Shown: positions 24,045 through 32,818, counted from the first letter of the stretch. The stretch is 60,695 bases of DNA from an uncultured Paracoccaceae bacterium (GCA_937883775.1 CAKZXZ010000061.1:1-60695); one strand, 5' to 3'. The notes: a model not told the origin generated them from the letters alone. A program made the numbers and translations.

Positions 24045-25955
24045 ATGCAGACCGATGCCGCCCCCGGAACCGAGCCTCCGCTGCCCGACACGCTGCGCAC
24101 GCGTGCGATTGCGTTTATCAGCCTCGTCATCGGGCTTTTCGTTTTCTACACATCGTTTCTCGGCGCGTTTGAAACGCTGATCCAGCGCGCGATTTTCGTC
24201 GGTATGATTACAATTATGGGCGTGCTGTTGTTCCCTCTGGGCGAGGGCAAGCGCTGGCGGCTCATCGGGGCTGCGCTTGACGGTGCAATGGCCCTTTTTG
24301 TGCTTGGCTCTGTCGCTTACATCATCGCGAATTTCGAGCGGATCATGGTCGAACTGCCTTTCGCGGAGACGCTGGATATGGTGCTGGGGTTCGGCACGCT
24401 GCTGGTGATCCTTGAGCTGGCCCGCCGCTCTGCCAGCCTGATCTTTCCGATCATCGTTGGTGGCATGGTGGCCTATGCCTTTTTTGGCGATGCCATCCCC
24501 GGCGCGTTTGGCCATCGTGGTTTCGGCGCGGGCTATATCACCGAGGTGATTTTCCTGTCTGATCGCGGGCTGTGGGGGATGCTTGTTTCAATCGCCTCCA
24601 CCACACTCGCCGCCTTTATCCTGTTTGGTGCCTTGCTGCTACACACCGGCGCGGGCCAAACCTTTTTCGATCTCAGCGCGCGGGCCGGGGGCAAAAGCCC
24701 CGGCGGTGCCGCGAAAATCTCGACCATCGCGTCGGGGCTCTTCGGGTCGATCTCGGGCTCGTCCGTCGCCAATATCGCGACCACCGGCAACTTTACGATC
24801 CCGCTGATGAAGCGCCTGAAATACCCCGCACCCTTTGCAGGCGGGGTCGAGGCTGTGGCTTCGACCGGTGGGCAGCTTGCTCCGCCGATCATGGGGACGG
24901 CTGCATTCGTCATGGCCGAACTGGTCGGTGTGAATTACTGGACCATCGCCGCGGTCGCCATCATGCCTGCGTTCCTGTTCTACTTGGGCGTCTTTGCGAC
25001 GGTCCACATGATCGCCCGCAAGCGCAATCTGGGCGCTGTCGATGCCGAAGACCTGCCTGATTGGCGTGCCGCGCTCAACTGGCGGCGCATGGCGCCGATC
25101 CTTGCGGGGATCGTCGGGCTGGCCTACGGGATCATGAACGGAAACTCGATCCAGCTAACCGCCTGCTTTGGCATGATCGGCATCATCGTCGCCTACACTT
25201 TCGCCACACTCACCGGCGGCGGGACGATCAAAGAGGTCGTTCTCACCCTTATCCGGGCCCTGCAAGATGGCGGCAAGGGCGTTGTGATTGTCGGCATCCT
25301 TCTGGTCGCGGCACAGGTCTTTGTGTCGATGGTGAACCTGACCGGGGTGGGGGTTGCGGTCACCTCATCGATCCTCAGCTTTGCCGGAGATAACATCTGG
25401 CTGATCGCGGGCATCATGGCTGTTGTGTGCCTGATCGCGGGCATGGGTCTGCCGACATCCGCCGCCTATGTCCTTGTCGCTGCGGTCTTTGCGCCGGTGC
25501 TGATCCAGCAAGGCCTCGATCCGTTGATGGTCCACCTGTTTGTGCTGTACTACGCAGCCCTTTCCGTCATCACGCCACCGGTCTGCGTGGCCGTTTTCGT
25601 TGCCGCGACCATCGCCAAGGCTCCGTGGTTGACCGTTGCACGGGATACGTTGCGGCTGGGTGGGACAGCCTATGCAATCCCGATGCTGTTCATCGCCTAC
25701 CCCGGTATGCTGCTTAATGGCGGGCCCGAGCAAATTGCGCTCGCGCTGACCTCGGGCGTTGGCTTTACGCTGTCCATCGCCGCACTCGCCGCAGGGCGCA
25801 GTTTGCGCGTCGCGGGACCCCTTGCGCCATTGGTCTGGATCACCCTTGCCGTACTGGCTGCGATCCCGGCGTGGCTGCCGACGGCCATTGCGCTGGTGGG
25901 GCTTGTTGCCACGATGCGTCTGCCGCACCCTGCCGACAGGATTGCACCCGCCTGA
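24045..25955 (+). CDS. TRAP transporter fused permease (DctQ-DctM fusion, TAXI type)
   Basis: A 636-residue inner-membrane protein with an N-terminal 4-TM region (IAFISLVIGLFVFYTSF onward) joined to a large 12-TM-type region. The large subunit signature STGGQLAPPIMGTAAFVMAE near residue 270 and the second-half GMGLPTSAAYVL near residue 467 are typical of DctM proteins of the TAXI subfamily. It imports the ligand with Na+ or H+ together with the adjacent binding protein. Two final hydrophobic segments extend the C-terminus. Confidence 0.94.
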   Translation: MQTDAAPGTEPPLPDTLRTRAIAFISLVIGLFVFYTSFLGAFETLIQRAIFVGMITIMGVLLFPLGEGKRWRLIGAALDGAMALFVLGSVAYIIANFERIMVELPFAETLDMVLGFGTLLVILELARRSASLIFPIIVGGMVAYAFFGDAIPGAFGHRGFGAGYITEVIFLSDRGLWGMLVSIASTTLAAFILFGALLLHTGAGQTFFDLSARAGGKSPGGAAKISTIASGLFGSISGSSVANIATTGNFTIPLMKRLKYPAPFAGGVEAVASTGGQLAPPIMGTAAFVMAELVGVNYWTIAAVAIMPAFLFYLGVFATVHMIARKRNLGAVDAEDLPDWRAALNWRRMAPILAGIVGLAYGIMNGNSIQLTACFGMIGIIVAYTFATLTGGGTIKEVVLTLIRALQDGGKGVVIVGILLVAAQVFVSMVNLTGVGVAVTSSILSFAGDNIWLIAGIMAVVCLIAGMGLPTSAAYVLVAAVFAPVLIQQGLDPLMVHLFVLYYAALSVITPPVCVAVFVAATIAKAPWLTVARDTLRLGGTAYAIPMLFIAYPGMLLNGGPEQIALALTSGVGFTLSIAALAAGRSLRVAGPLAPLVWITLAVLAAIPAWLPTAIALVGLVATMRLPHPADRIAPA

Positions 25956-26005
25956 CGCTTTCCTTTATAGGTCTGGCAACGCGATAGACCGAAGGAGGCA
26001 AGCAG

Positions 26006-26746
26006 ATGGCAGGCCACTCAAAATGGGCAAATATCCAGCACCGTAAAGGGCGGCAGGACAAGCTGCGCTCCAAGTTATTTTCCAAGCTGGCCAAGGAAAT
26101 CACCGTGGCCGCCAAAATGGGCGATCCCGATCCGGACAAGAACCCCCGCCTGCGTCTGGCCGTGAAAGAGGCCAAATCGCAATCCGTACCCAAGGATGTG
26201 ATCGACCGCGCGATCAAGAAATCCCAAGGGGGCGATGCCGAGAATTACGATGAAATCCGCTATGAAGGCTACGGGCCCGGCGGCGTTGCCGTGATCGTTG
26301 AAACGATGACCGACAACAAGAACCGCACCGCCTCGACTGTGCGCTCAACATTCACCAAGAATGGCGGAAACCTGGGCGAGACGGGATCGGTGTCTTTCAT
26401 GTTCGAACGCAAGGGAGAGGTGACCTATCCCGCTGCTGTCGGTGATGCTGACACGGTTATGATGGCCGCGATTGAAGCGGGCGCCGAAGACGTTGAAAGC
26501 GCGGAAGACGGGCACACGATCTATTGTGCCGACACTGATTTGAACGCGGTTTCGACAGCGCTGGAAGCGGAGCTGGGCGAATCTGAATCCACCAAACTGA
26601 TCTGGAAGCCCACCACGACGACCGAACTTGATCTTGAGGGGATGCAGAAGCTGATGAAGCTGATCGATGCGCTGGAAGATGATGACGACATTCAGCGCGT
26701 CACGGTCAACTTTGAAGCCTCGGACGAGGTGCTTGAGCAGCTTTAA
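26006..26746 (+). CDS. yebC: YebC/PmpR-family protein
   Basis: A 246-residue protein of the highly conserved YebC/TACO1 family, starting [20 protein letters not shown] with GAAGGAGG before the ATG. Family members were long annotated as DNA-binding regulators; more recent work on YebC and its mitochondrial homologue TACO1 links them to translation of polyproline stretches. It ends in TTAA, which is shared with the convergent EamA gene stop. Confidence 0.96.
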   Translation: MAGHSKWANIQHRKGRQDKLRSKLFSKLAKEITVAAKMGDPDPDKNPRLRLAVKEAKSQSVPKDVIDRAIKKSQGGDAENYDEIRYEGYGPGGVAVIVETMTDNKNRTASTVRSTFTKNGGNLGETGSVSFMFERKGEVTYPAAVGDADTVMMAAIEAGAEDVESAEDGHTIYCADTDLNAVSTALEAELGESESTKLIWKPTTTTELDLEGMQKLMKLIDALEDDDDIQRVTVNFEASDEVLEQL

Positions 26747-27627
26747 GCCTTTGCCGTGGCGCGCTTTTTTGCAACATGCTCGCGCCACGCGATAAAGCTG
26801 ACAGCGGCCATAATCAGCCCGCCACCGATCACGACCCACCCGTCGACGGCCTCGTTAAAGAACGCAGCTCCAAGGGCCACGGACCAGATCAATTGCAGGA
26901 ATGTCACGGGCTGCGTGACTGCGAGGGGCGCGGCTGCAAAGGCCAGCGTCATCGTGTAATGGCCCGCCGTGGCAAAGCAGGCGACAAGGAATAGCCAGAA
27001 CAGCTGTTCTGCTGTGACCGGCACCCAGACGGCCCAGGCAAAGGGCGCAAGCCCCAGCGTCACAAAAAGCGACAACATCCCGACAACGACGGATGCGTTC
27101 ACCTGTGTGCTCATCACTTTCATAATCAGATAGCCGCCCGCAAAACCAAGTGCGGTGCCCAGCATCGCGATATGACCGGGCGACAGTTCGCGAAATCCCG
27201 GTCGCAGGATGATAAGCGCGCCAAGCAAGGCGACCGCAATCGCGATGACCCTCCGGACCGCAATCTTTTCGCCCAAAAGCACGGCGGCTCCGATTGTGAC
27301 GTAGATCGGCGCGAGATAGTTCATCGCCGTGACCTCTGCCATTGTGATCTGCGTCATCGCAAAGAACCACAGGATCACAGCGCCGGTGTGCAGCACACCG
27401 CGAATGCCAAACAGCGTCATCTGCCGGCGTGTCAGATGTGCCTGCAGGATCGGGCGGATCATCGGGATCACAAAGACCAGCCCCAGCAAATACCGCAAAA
27501 ACGCGGCTTGCGCGGCAGGAACGTCGCTGCCCACATGCTTTACGATTGCGGTGACGGCGACAAAATTCAGTCCCGTCATGACCTGCCAGAAAATTCCCGC
27601 TCCGGGGCGATGTCCGCTTGGCTCCAT
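26743..27627 (-). CDS. EamA/DMT-family transporter
   Basis: A 294-residue protein with ten hydrophobic segments in two EamA repeats (first near [17 protein letters not shown], second near [17 protein letters not shown]). The ATG at 27627 is chosen; an upstream in-frame start would overlap lysE. It exports metabolites or takes up small solutes; the substrate is unknown. It follows lysE on the same strand with a 38-base gap and may be in its operon. Confidence 0.88.
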   Translation of the reverse strand: MEPSGHRPGAGIFWQVMTGLNFVAVTAIVKHVGSDVPAAQAAFLRYLLGLVFVIPMIRPILQAHLTRRQMTLFGIRGVLHTGAVILWFFAMTQITMAEVTAMNYLAPIYVTIGAAVLLGEKIAVRRVIAIAVALLGALIILRPGFRELSPGHIAMLGTALGFAGGYLIMKVMSTQVNASVVVGMLSLFVTLGLAPFAWAVWVPVTAEQLFWLFLVACFATAGHYTMTLAFAAAPLAVTQPVTFLQLIWSVALGAAFFNEAVDGWVVIGGGLIMAAVSFIAWREHVAKKRATAKA

Positions 27628-27665
27628 GGGGTGACCTGATCTGAAACGTGTGGGGCGTGCAAGCC

Positions 27666-28265
27666 CTAGCTCAGCAGCAGTTTCAAAGCGATCGCCCACA
27701 TCACGCATCCGATCACAATTTCAAGCACTTGCCAGGCGCGCGGGTTGGCAAAAACCGGCGCCAGCAGCCGCGCGCCATAGCCCAATGCGAAGAAGAACAC
27801 AAAAGACGCCGTCGCCCCGCCAAGCCCAAAGCCGACGCGACTGTCATACTGCGCCGAGATCGAGCCAAGCATCACAACTGTGTCCAGATAGACATGCGGG
27901 TTCAGCCATGTGATCGCCAGACACGTTCCCACCGCCGCCCACACCGACCCCGCGCCATCATTGCTGGGTGTCAAGGCTTCGCCACCATGTCGCGCCCGCG
28001 CAAAGCTCATCGCGCCGTAGACAAACAGGAACGTCACCCCGCCATACAGAAAAACGGTTCCGATCCAGGGGGCTGCTTGAGACATCGCACCGAAACTGCT
28101 TACCCCAACGGCAATCAAAACCGCATCGCTTAGGGCGCAGGTCAGCACCAAGGGCAAAACATGTTCCCGTCGCAGCCCCTGGCGTAACAAAAACGCATTC
28201 TGCGCCCCAATGGCGAGGATCAGCGACAGACCAAGGAAGAAACCGGCGAAATAGGCAGTGCTCAT
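27666..28265 (-). CDS. lysE: LysE/ArgO-type amino acid exporter
   Basis: A 199-residue exporter with about six hydrophobic segments. Family signatures are GLSLILAIGAQNAFLLRQG at residues 12-30 and the TWLNPHVYLDT motif near residue 120, which are typical of LysE/ArgO exporters of basic amino acids. It is divergent from an ArgP/LysG-type regulator gene, the classic arrangement. The start codon and CGGAG ribosome site lie inside a perfect inverted repeat. Confidence 0.92.
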   Translation of the reverse strand: MSTAYFAGFFLGLSLILAIGAQNAFLLRQGLRREHVLPLVLTCALSDAVLIAVGVSSFGAMSQAAPWIGTVFLYGGVTFLFVYGAMSFARARHGGEALTPSNDGAGSVWAAVGTCLAITWLNPHVYLDTVVMLGSISAQYDSRVGFGLGGATASFVFFFALGYGARLLAPVFANPRAWQVLEIVIGCVMWAIALKLLLS

Positions 28266-28285
28266 GAAAATCTCCGTTTCATGAG
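28261..28285 (-). promoter_or_regulatory. Perfect 9-bp inverted repeat over the lysE translation start
   Basis: CTCATGAAA (28261-28269) and TTTCATGAG (28277-28285) are perfect inverted repeats with a 7-base spacer. In the lysE mRNA they would form a hairpin whose loop holds the GGAG ribosome site and whose 3' arm holds the AUG. It could block translation, or be a DNA operator for the divergent ArgP-type regulator. Confidence 0.55.
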
Positions 28286-28333
28286 GGGCTTAGCGATGAT
28301 CGTAAAATCATTCTAGTGAATGTTTCTTATTTC

Positions 28334-28352
28334 ACATAAGTTACGCTTATGT
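28334..28352 (+). promoter_or_regulatory. Perfect 7-bp inverted repeat over the argP translation start
   Basis: ACATAAG (28334-28340) and CTTATGT (28346-28352) are inverted repeats around TTACG, and the ATG of the LysR-type gene (28349-28351) lies in the 3' arm. Just upstream, GTGAA (28316-28320) and TTCAC (28331-28335) form another dyad. LysR-type autoregulatory binding or an mRNA start-site hairpin would both fit. Confidence 0.45.
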
Positions 28353-29221
28353 ATGACCCTGCTCTCTTGATGACCCTGTCCGCCGTGGCACGCTGTGGCA
28401 GCTTTGATCTGGCTGCCGCACAATTGTCGATTACGCAATCGGCGGTCTCTCAACGGATCAAGACCCTTGAGGATCGTGTCGGCACCGTACTGATCCAGCG
28501 CGGCACGCCCAGCTTGCCGACCGATGCAGGCACCCGTCTGATCCGTCATGCCGATGAAGTTGCCCTTTTGGAACAACAGCTTTCTCGCGACATGGCGATG
28601 GCGCAATCCCAAGCCACGCCAGTGCGCATCGCGGTGAACGCAGACAGCCTTGATACCTGGGTGCTGCCCGCCTTGGCAAAATGCGAAGGATTGCTGTTTG
28701 ATCTGGTGGTCGACGATCAAGACCATTCGGCCCGCTGGCTTCGTCAGGGCGATGTGGCTGCAGCAATCACCAGCCGGGCCGAGCCGATCCAAGGGTGCGA
28801 CAGCTTTGCGCTGGGTGCGCTGCGCTACCGCGCCACTGCCAGCCCGGGCTTTATGGCGCATCATTTTGCTGAGGGGGTGACCGAAGCGGGCCTGCGCGCC
28901 GCACCCGCGCTGACCTATTCGCGCCTTGACCGATTGCAACAGGATTGGGCCGCCCGTCATCTGGGCAAACGTGTGCCTTTGTCGACCCATATGCTGCCCA
29001 GCACAGTGGGGTTTGTGACCGCGGCCTTGCTTGGGCTGGGCTGGGGGATGAACCCTGATCCTTTGGTCGGTGACTTTCTGGAAAGCGGGCAGTTGATCGA
29101 GGTTGTCAAAGACACTCCGCTCGAGACACCGCTTTACTGGCAGATCAGCCGCATCACAGCCAAACCTCTGAACTTACTGACAGAAAATATCCGCAAAGCC
29201 GCAATGGACGCCCTGCATTAA
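28349..29221 (+). CDS. argP: ArgP/LysG-type LysR-family regulator of the amino acid exporter
   Basis: A 290-residue LysR-type regulator. The HTH is at about residues 18-47 (AAAQLSITQSAVSQRIKTLE). The effector domain starts with VRIAVNADSLDTWVLPAL and continues VVDDQDHSARWLRQGDV, which are hallmark stretches of the ArgP (IciA)/LysG branch. These proteins sense lysine and arginine and activate the divergent lysE/argO gene. No strong ribosome site is visible; the start sits in an inverted repeat. Confidence 0.9.
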   Translation: MYDPALLMTLSAVARCGSFDLAAAQLSITQSAVSQRIKTLEDRVGTVLIQRGTPSLPTDAGTRLIRHADEVALLEQQLSRDMAMAQSQATPVRIAVNADSLDTWVLPALAKCEGLLFDLVVDDQDHSARWLRQGDVAAAITSRAEPIQGCDSFALGALRYRATASPGFMAHHFAEGVTEAGLRAAPALTYSRLDRLQQDWAARHLGKRVPLSTHMLPSTVGFVTAALLGLGWGMNPDPLVGDFLESGQLIEVVKDTPLETPLYWQISRITAKPLNLLTENIRKAAMDALH

Positions 29222-29224
29222 ACC

Positions 29225-29242
29225 CGCGTTAAGGTTAACGCG
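29225..29242. repeat. Palindrome just after argP
   Basis: CGCGTTAAGGTTAACGCG is a perfect 8-bp inverted repeat around GG, four bases after the argP stop codon. It has no T tract, so it is not a classic terminator. Function unknown; it could be a protein-binding site or a 3' mRNA hairpin. Confidence 0.5.
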
Positions 29243-29283
29243 CGCGGCGTGGCGCCACTTGAAATACATCTGAGACAATCGCG

Positions 29284-29460
29284 ACGCCCGCTTTCGCTCT
29301 TTTAGATCTGACCGGAAGCCGCTTCGTTTTTTTGGAGTCTCCTGCCGGAAACCGCTTCGCTTTTTTGGTGTCTTTTACCGGAAGCCACTTCGCTTTTTTT
29401 GGAGTCTCCTACCGGAAGCCGCTTCGCTTTTTCCAAGTATCCTCGCCGAAGGCACCGCCG
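29284..29460 (-). repeat. Tandem array of 33-34 bp repeats directly downstream of coxG
   Basis: The 239-base gap between argP and coxG holds four tandem units starting at 29311, 29344, 29377 and 29411, each reading ACCGGAAGCCGCTTCG, a T run, then GGAGTCTCCT with small changes. A fifth, degenerate relative is at 29284-29310. Each unit has two short dyads (GAAGCcGCTTC and GGAGtCTCC). The array is fused at its left end in the minus sense to GCCTTCGGCGAGGATACTTG, which begins at the coxG stop codon. A similar element occurs at 46881-46913. Confidence 0.85.
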
Positions 29461-29925
29461 TCAGGCGGTTTCAGCCTCTGCATCATCACCCTGCACATGC
29501 GCCTGAAAATTATCGAAAAACGCGTTCGCCATCTTGGTCGCAAAGCCATTGATGATCCGGTTGCCCAATTGCGCAATCTTGCCACCAACCTTTGCATCCA
29601 CCTCGTATACCAGTTCTGTCCCCTCGGGGACGGCGTTCAACACAACCGATGCCGCTCCCTTGGCAAACCCGGCGACACCGCCCTTGCCCTCGCCGCTGAT
29701 CCGGTAACTTTCGGGGTGGACAACATCTGATAGCGTCACGGCCCCTTTGAACGTGGCTTTCACCGGGCCGACTTTTTGGGTCACCACCGCGTCAAAGCCA
29801 TCCTCGGGTGTGCCGCTCAATTCGGTGCAGCCCGGAATACACGCTCGCAGCACATCGGCCGAGTTCAAGGCCTCCCAAACCGTTTCGCGATCTGCAGCGA
29901 TCATGCGGGTTCCTGACATTTCCAT
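29461..29925 (-). CDS. coxG: CoxG-like SRPBCC protein
   Basis: A 154-residue START/SRPBCC-fold protein of the CoxG family (EMSGTRMIAADRETVWEALN, then ACIPGCTELS at residues 32-41, and the C-terminal GNRIINGFATKMANAFFDNF). CoxG is known as an accessory protein that helps anchor CO dehydrogenase to the membrane, and the family also binds small hydrophobic ligands. The ATG at 29925 has a strong GGAGGAGG site 7-8 bases upstream. No cox structural genes adjoin it; the CoxL-like gene is at 210-2507. It is 16 bases downstream of the ScfR regulator gene, probably in one operon. Confidence 0.88.
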   Translation of the reverse strand: MEMSGTRMIAADRETVWEALNSADVLRACIPGCTELSGTPEDGFDAVVTQKVGPVKATFKGAVTLSDVVHPESYRISGEGKGGVAGFAKGAASVVLNAVPEGTELVYEVDAKVGGKIAQLGNRIINGFATKMANAFFDNFQAHVQGDDAEAETA

Positions 29926-29941
29926 AGGCAAACCTCCTCCG

Positions 29942-31333
29942 TCAGCCGTCTATTTCATAAGGTAGCAGGCCGCGCCGGTCTGGATCAAAGCGCAAATGCT
30001 TCTCAAGCGGCGGGACCGAGCGTTGATGACACCCTTTACGTTCGCAAATCCTGCAGGAGATGCCGATGGGTTCAAAGGCAGCGTCATTGTCCAGATCCAG
30101 CCCGTCCGAATAGACAAGATCATTGGCATGGCGCAGTTCGCAACCCAGACCAATCGCGTATCGACGGACAGGCGATTTATAGGTCCCCCCGGATTTCTGA
30201 ACGTCGCGTGCAAGGCAGAAATAGCGCGCGCCATCGGGGGTTTCGGCCAATTGACGCAAAAAACGGCCCGGTGTTTCGAACGCGCGGTGGACGTTCCACA
30301 AAGGACATGCGCCGCCAAAGCGCGCGAATTGCAGCCGCGTGGCGGAATGGCGTTTGGTGATGGTGCCAGCCTGATCGACACGGACAAAGAAGAACGGCAC
30401 GCCCTTGGCGCCGGGGCGTTGCAGCGTCGACAGGCGATGCGCCACTTGTTCAATTGAGGCGCCGAACCGGTCCGAGAGCTGTTCAAGGTCGTGCCGTGTG
30501 TTCTGTGCGGCAGCCAGAAAGGCCGCGTAGGGCAGCAAGGCGGCGCCGGCAAAGTAATTGGCCAGCCCGATCCGGGCGATGGCGCGGGCCTCGTCAGTTT
30601 GAAACCGGGCCAGATCCAGCGTGGCTTCAAAAAGCTGGTCCTGGGTCAGCAGGGCGACCTGATGCAACATCTGAAAGCGTCGCGTCGCCGCATGGGCGCG
30701 TGCTGACAGGATCAGCGTTTTGCTGGCCCTGTCAAATCCGCGCAGCGGAGCGCTATCCCCTGCGATTTCAACGCGGATGCCGTGCTCTGACAGCAAGGCA
30801 AGGGCGCGCGCCTCGGGGTCGCCGCCGGTGACAAACCGTTCGGCTGCGCGGTCCACCGCATCTATGTAATTGTCGCAATAGTGAAAGAAGTCGCGCACCT
30901 CTTCCCAGGGTGAAGCCATCCGGGGGGATTCGTCGCGTCCTAATGCCTCGTCAAGCGAGGCAAGCCGTTCATGGGCATCACGATAGGCGCGGTGCAGGTC
31001 CAGAAAGGCGCGGCTTAGCGCAGGCGCGTTTGAGGCGGCAAGTTGCAAATCTGCAAGCGGTGGTGTGTCGTTGAAAAGCGGATCAGCCAGCGCCTCGCGC
31101 ATGTCGGACACGACGCGTTCGGCTTCGCCCACGCTCAGTTCGCTCAGGTCGAAATCAAACGAATGTGCCAGGGCCAAAACCACACCAGCTGACACAGGCC
31201 GGTTGTTGTTTTCCATCTGGTTCAGATAGGGCAGCGAGACATCCAGCTTTTCGGCAAAGGCTTTTTGGGTCAGCCCGTGGCGGGTTCTGATCTCGCGCAG
31301 CTTGACGCCCGCATAGAGTTTTTGGGTGGCCAT
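29942..31333 (-). CDS. pccR: XRE/ImmA-IrrE short-chain acyl-CoA regulator (ScfR/PccR type)
   Basis: A 463-residue regulator with an N-terminal XRE helix-turn-helix (residues 8-62, LREIRTRHGLTQKAFAEKLD and LPYLNQMENNNRPVS), an ImmA/IrrE-like central region (about 150-290) and the C-terminal ScfR domain with cysteines in GISCRICERKGCHQRS. ScfR proteins sense short-chain acyl-CoAs; Rhodobacter sphaeroides PccR controls propionyl-CoA carboxylase. This gene lies 1.6 kb from pccB, which strongly suggests the PccR role, but RamB/MccR-type members also exist. A TTTGCAAA palindrome lies upstream of the ATG at 31333. Confidence 0.87.
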   Translation of the reverse strand: MATQKLYAGVKLREIRTRHGLTQKAFAEKLDVSLPYLNQMENNNRPVSAGVVLALAHSFDFDLSELSVGEAERVVSDMREALADPLFNDTPPLADLQLAASNAPALSRAFLDLHRAYRDAHERLASLDEALGRDESPRMASPWEEVRDFFHYCDNYIDAVDRAAERFVTGGDPEARALALLSEHGIRVEIAGDSAPLRGFDRASKTLILSARAHAATRRFQMLHQVALLTQDQLFEATLDLARFQTDEARAIARIGLANYFAGAALLPYAAFLAAAQNTRHDLEQLSDRFGASIEQVAHRLSTLQRPGAKGVPFFFVRVDQAGTITKRHSATRLQFARFGGACPLWNVHRAFETPGRFLRQLAETPDGARYFCLARDVQKSGGTYKSPVRRYAIGLGCELRHANDLVYSDGLDLDNDAAFEPIGISCRICERKGCHQRSVPPLEKHLRFDPDRRGLLPYEIDG

Positions 31334-31370
31334 CACGCTACCTTCGCAGTTTTGCTGCGCTCTCTTTAGC

Positions 31371-31380
31371 GTTTGCAAAC
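31371..31380. promoter_or_regulatory. TTTGCAAA-type palindrome upstream of the pccR-like gene
   Basis: GTTTGCAAAC is a perfect palindrome 37 bases upstream of the regulator start codon, immediately before the stop codon of the upstream exporter gene. TTTGCAAA is the half-site I recall for R. sphaeroides PccR, so this may mediate autoregulation. Only one half-site is clear here. Confidence 0.5.
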
Positions 31381-31381
31381 T

Positions 31382-32596
31382 CTAGGCGCAAACCTGTGCG
31401 TCGCGGCGGATGGTGTACACGATTGCGCCGATCGACAGGACCGATGTGATGAACATGATCCAGACCAGCGGCAGCGCGCCTGTCCCCGGTGTCAGCATCG
31501 CGCCTGCAAAGGCCGACAGGATAGCGCCACCGCCGATCATGATCGCGCCGCCCAGGCCGGATGCGGTGCCCGCCAGATGCGGGCGTACGGACAGCATGCC
31601 CGAGGTCGCATTTGGCAGCACCATGCCATTGCCGATCCCGACAAAGGTCATGAAGGAAAAGAAGATCTCGGCGGTTTTGAAGCCAAGCAGGAACAGCACT
31701 AGCGACACGCCAAGCCCCGCCGCCGAGATAATTGTTCCCCAGAGGATCATCTGGTTGATCCCAAAGCGCACCGAATAGCGTCCGGAGATGAAATTACCGG
31801 CCATATAGCCCACGGCGGGTGCGCCAAAATAGATGCCCAGGATCGCGGGCGAGAGGCCGAACACCTCGGAGCCGACAAAAGGCGCGCCGCCCAGATAGGC
31901 AAAGAACGCGCCCGAGGCGAGGGCGGCCGCAGCGCAATAGCCCCAGAACCGCCGCGAGATCAGCAGTTCGGGGTATTCGCGAAATTGTGCGCCAAAGCTG
32001 GTGGGGCGAGTTGTCGCCGTTTCGCCGAGATCGCGGTAGGCGAGCAGCCAAAGGGTGGCCCCGCCGATCAGCAGCATCCAGAAATTCGCGCGCCAGCCAA
32101 AGACCTCGTCCAGCACACCGCCGATGGCGGGGCCGATCATCGGCACCAGCGCCATGCCCATCGTGACATAGCCAATCATCGACGCGGCTTGCGCCTGCGG
32201 AACGATATCGCGGACGATGGCGCGCGACAGAACAAGGCCAACGACGATGACCGCCTGACCCATGCGAAAGAGCAAGAACATCTCGACCGATGTGGCCAAA
32301 AGGCAGCCGATCGTGGCCAGCAGGAACATCACTGTCCCCCACAGGATCACGGGGCGCCGACCATAGCGATCTGACAGGGGGCCGACGATCAATTGCAGTA
32401 TCGCGTTGACGCCCAGATAAAGGGCGACGGCCAGTTGCATGATCCGCGGGTCGGTCTGGAAGTAAGCTGTCATCGTGGGCAGCGACGGCAAGAACACGTT
32501 CATCGACAACGCCGACAGCCCGGCCAGCAGGATCAGCGTGGAAATATGCGGGGGGGAGGCGGGATCAAGAAACCGCGCCGTGGGGACGTCGCTCAT
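31382..32596 (-). CDS. Bcr/CflA-family multidrug efflux MFS transporter
   Basis: A 404-residue major facilitator with 12 hydrophobic segments. Family motifs are visible: MNVFLPSLPTMTAYF near residue 33, the loop 2-3 motif GPLSDRYGRRPVILWG near residue 78, and motif C-like GMALVPMIGPAIGGVLDEVFGW near residue 150, typical of drug:H+ antiporters such as bicyclomycin exporters. It is divergent from pccB and its stop is 48 bases before the ScfR gene start. The actual substrate is unknown. Confidence 0.88.
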   Translation of the reverse strand: MSDVPTARFLDPASPPHISTLILLAGLSALSMNVFLPSLPTMTAYFQTDPRIMQLAVALYLGVNAILQLIVGPLSDRYGRRPVILWGTVMFLLATIGCLLATSVEMFLLFRMGQAVIVVGLVLSRAIVRDIVPQAQAASMIGYVTMGMALVPMIGPAIGGVLDEVFGWRANFWMLLIGGATLWLLAYRDLGETATTRPTSFGAQFREYPELLISRRFWGYCAAAALASGAFFAYLGGAPFVGSEVFGLSPAILGIYFGAPAVGYMAGNFISGRYSVRFGINQMILWGTIISAAGLGVSLVLFLLGFKTAEIFFSFMTFVGIGNGMVLPNATSGMLSVRPHLAGTASGLGGAIMIGGGAILSAFAGAMLTPGTGALPLVWIMFITSVLSIGAIVYTIRRDAQVCA

Positions 32597-32778
32597 AGGC
32601 TAAGTTGTAGGGTGAGGGGTGCGGGGTGTCCAATTGGAACCGCGACACGGCCCGCACAGGTCAATGTTCAAAAAAGAACACCGCTGCGAAGCTGCGTATG
32701 TTCCCCGCCGGGAACACGTTGATTTTTCATTAATTCGCGAGGCGTCGGGATGCTTGCTGCAGAGCGAGGATATTCACT

Positions 32779-32818
32779 TTTGCAATTATAGCATTCGCGA
32801 CTTTGCGAATTTTGCAAA
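32779..32818 (+). promoter_or_regulatory. Candidate PccR operator upstream of pccB
   Basis: Three close relatives of TTTGCAAA lie 70-110 bases before the pccB ATG: TTTGCAAT (32779-32786), TTTGCGAA (32802-32809) and an exact TTTGCAAA (32811-32818). ATTCGC and GCGAAT also form a dyad (32793-32810). The published R. sphaeroides motif, as I recall it, is two TTTGCAAA separated by 4 bases; the spacing here differs. Confidence 0.55.

Noticed and set aside
29311-29443. Possible CRISPR array
   Set aside because: The 33-34 bp units follow each other without unique spacers, vary between units and have no cas genes nearby.
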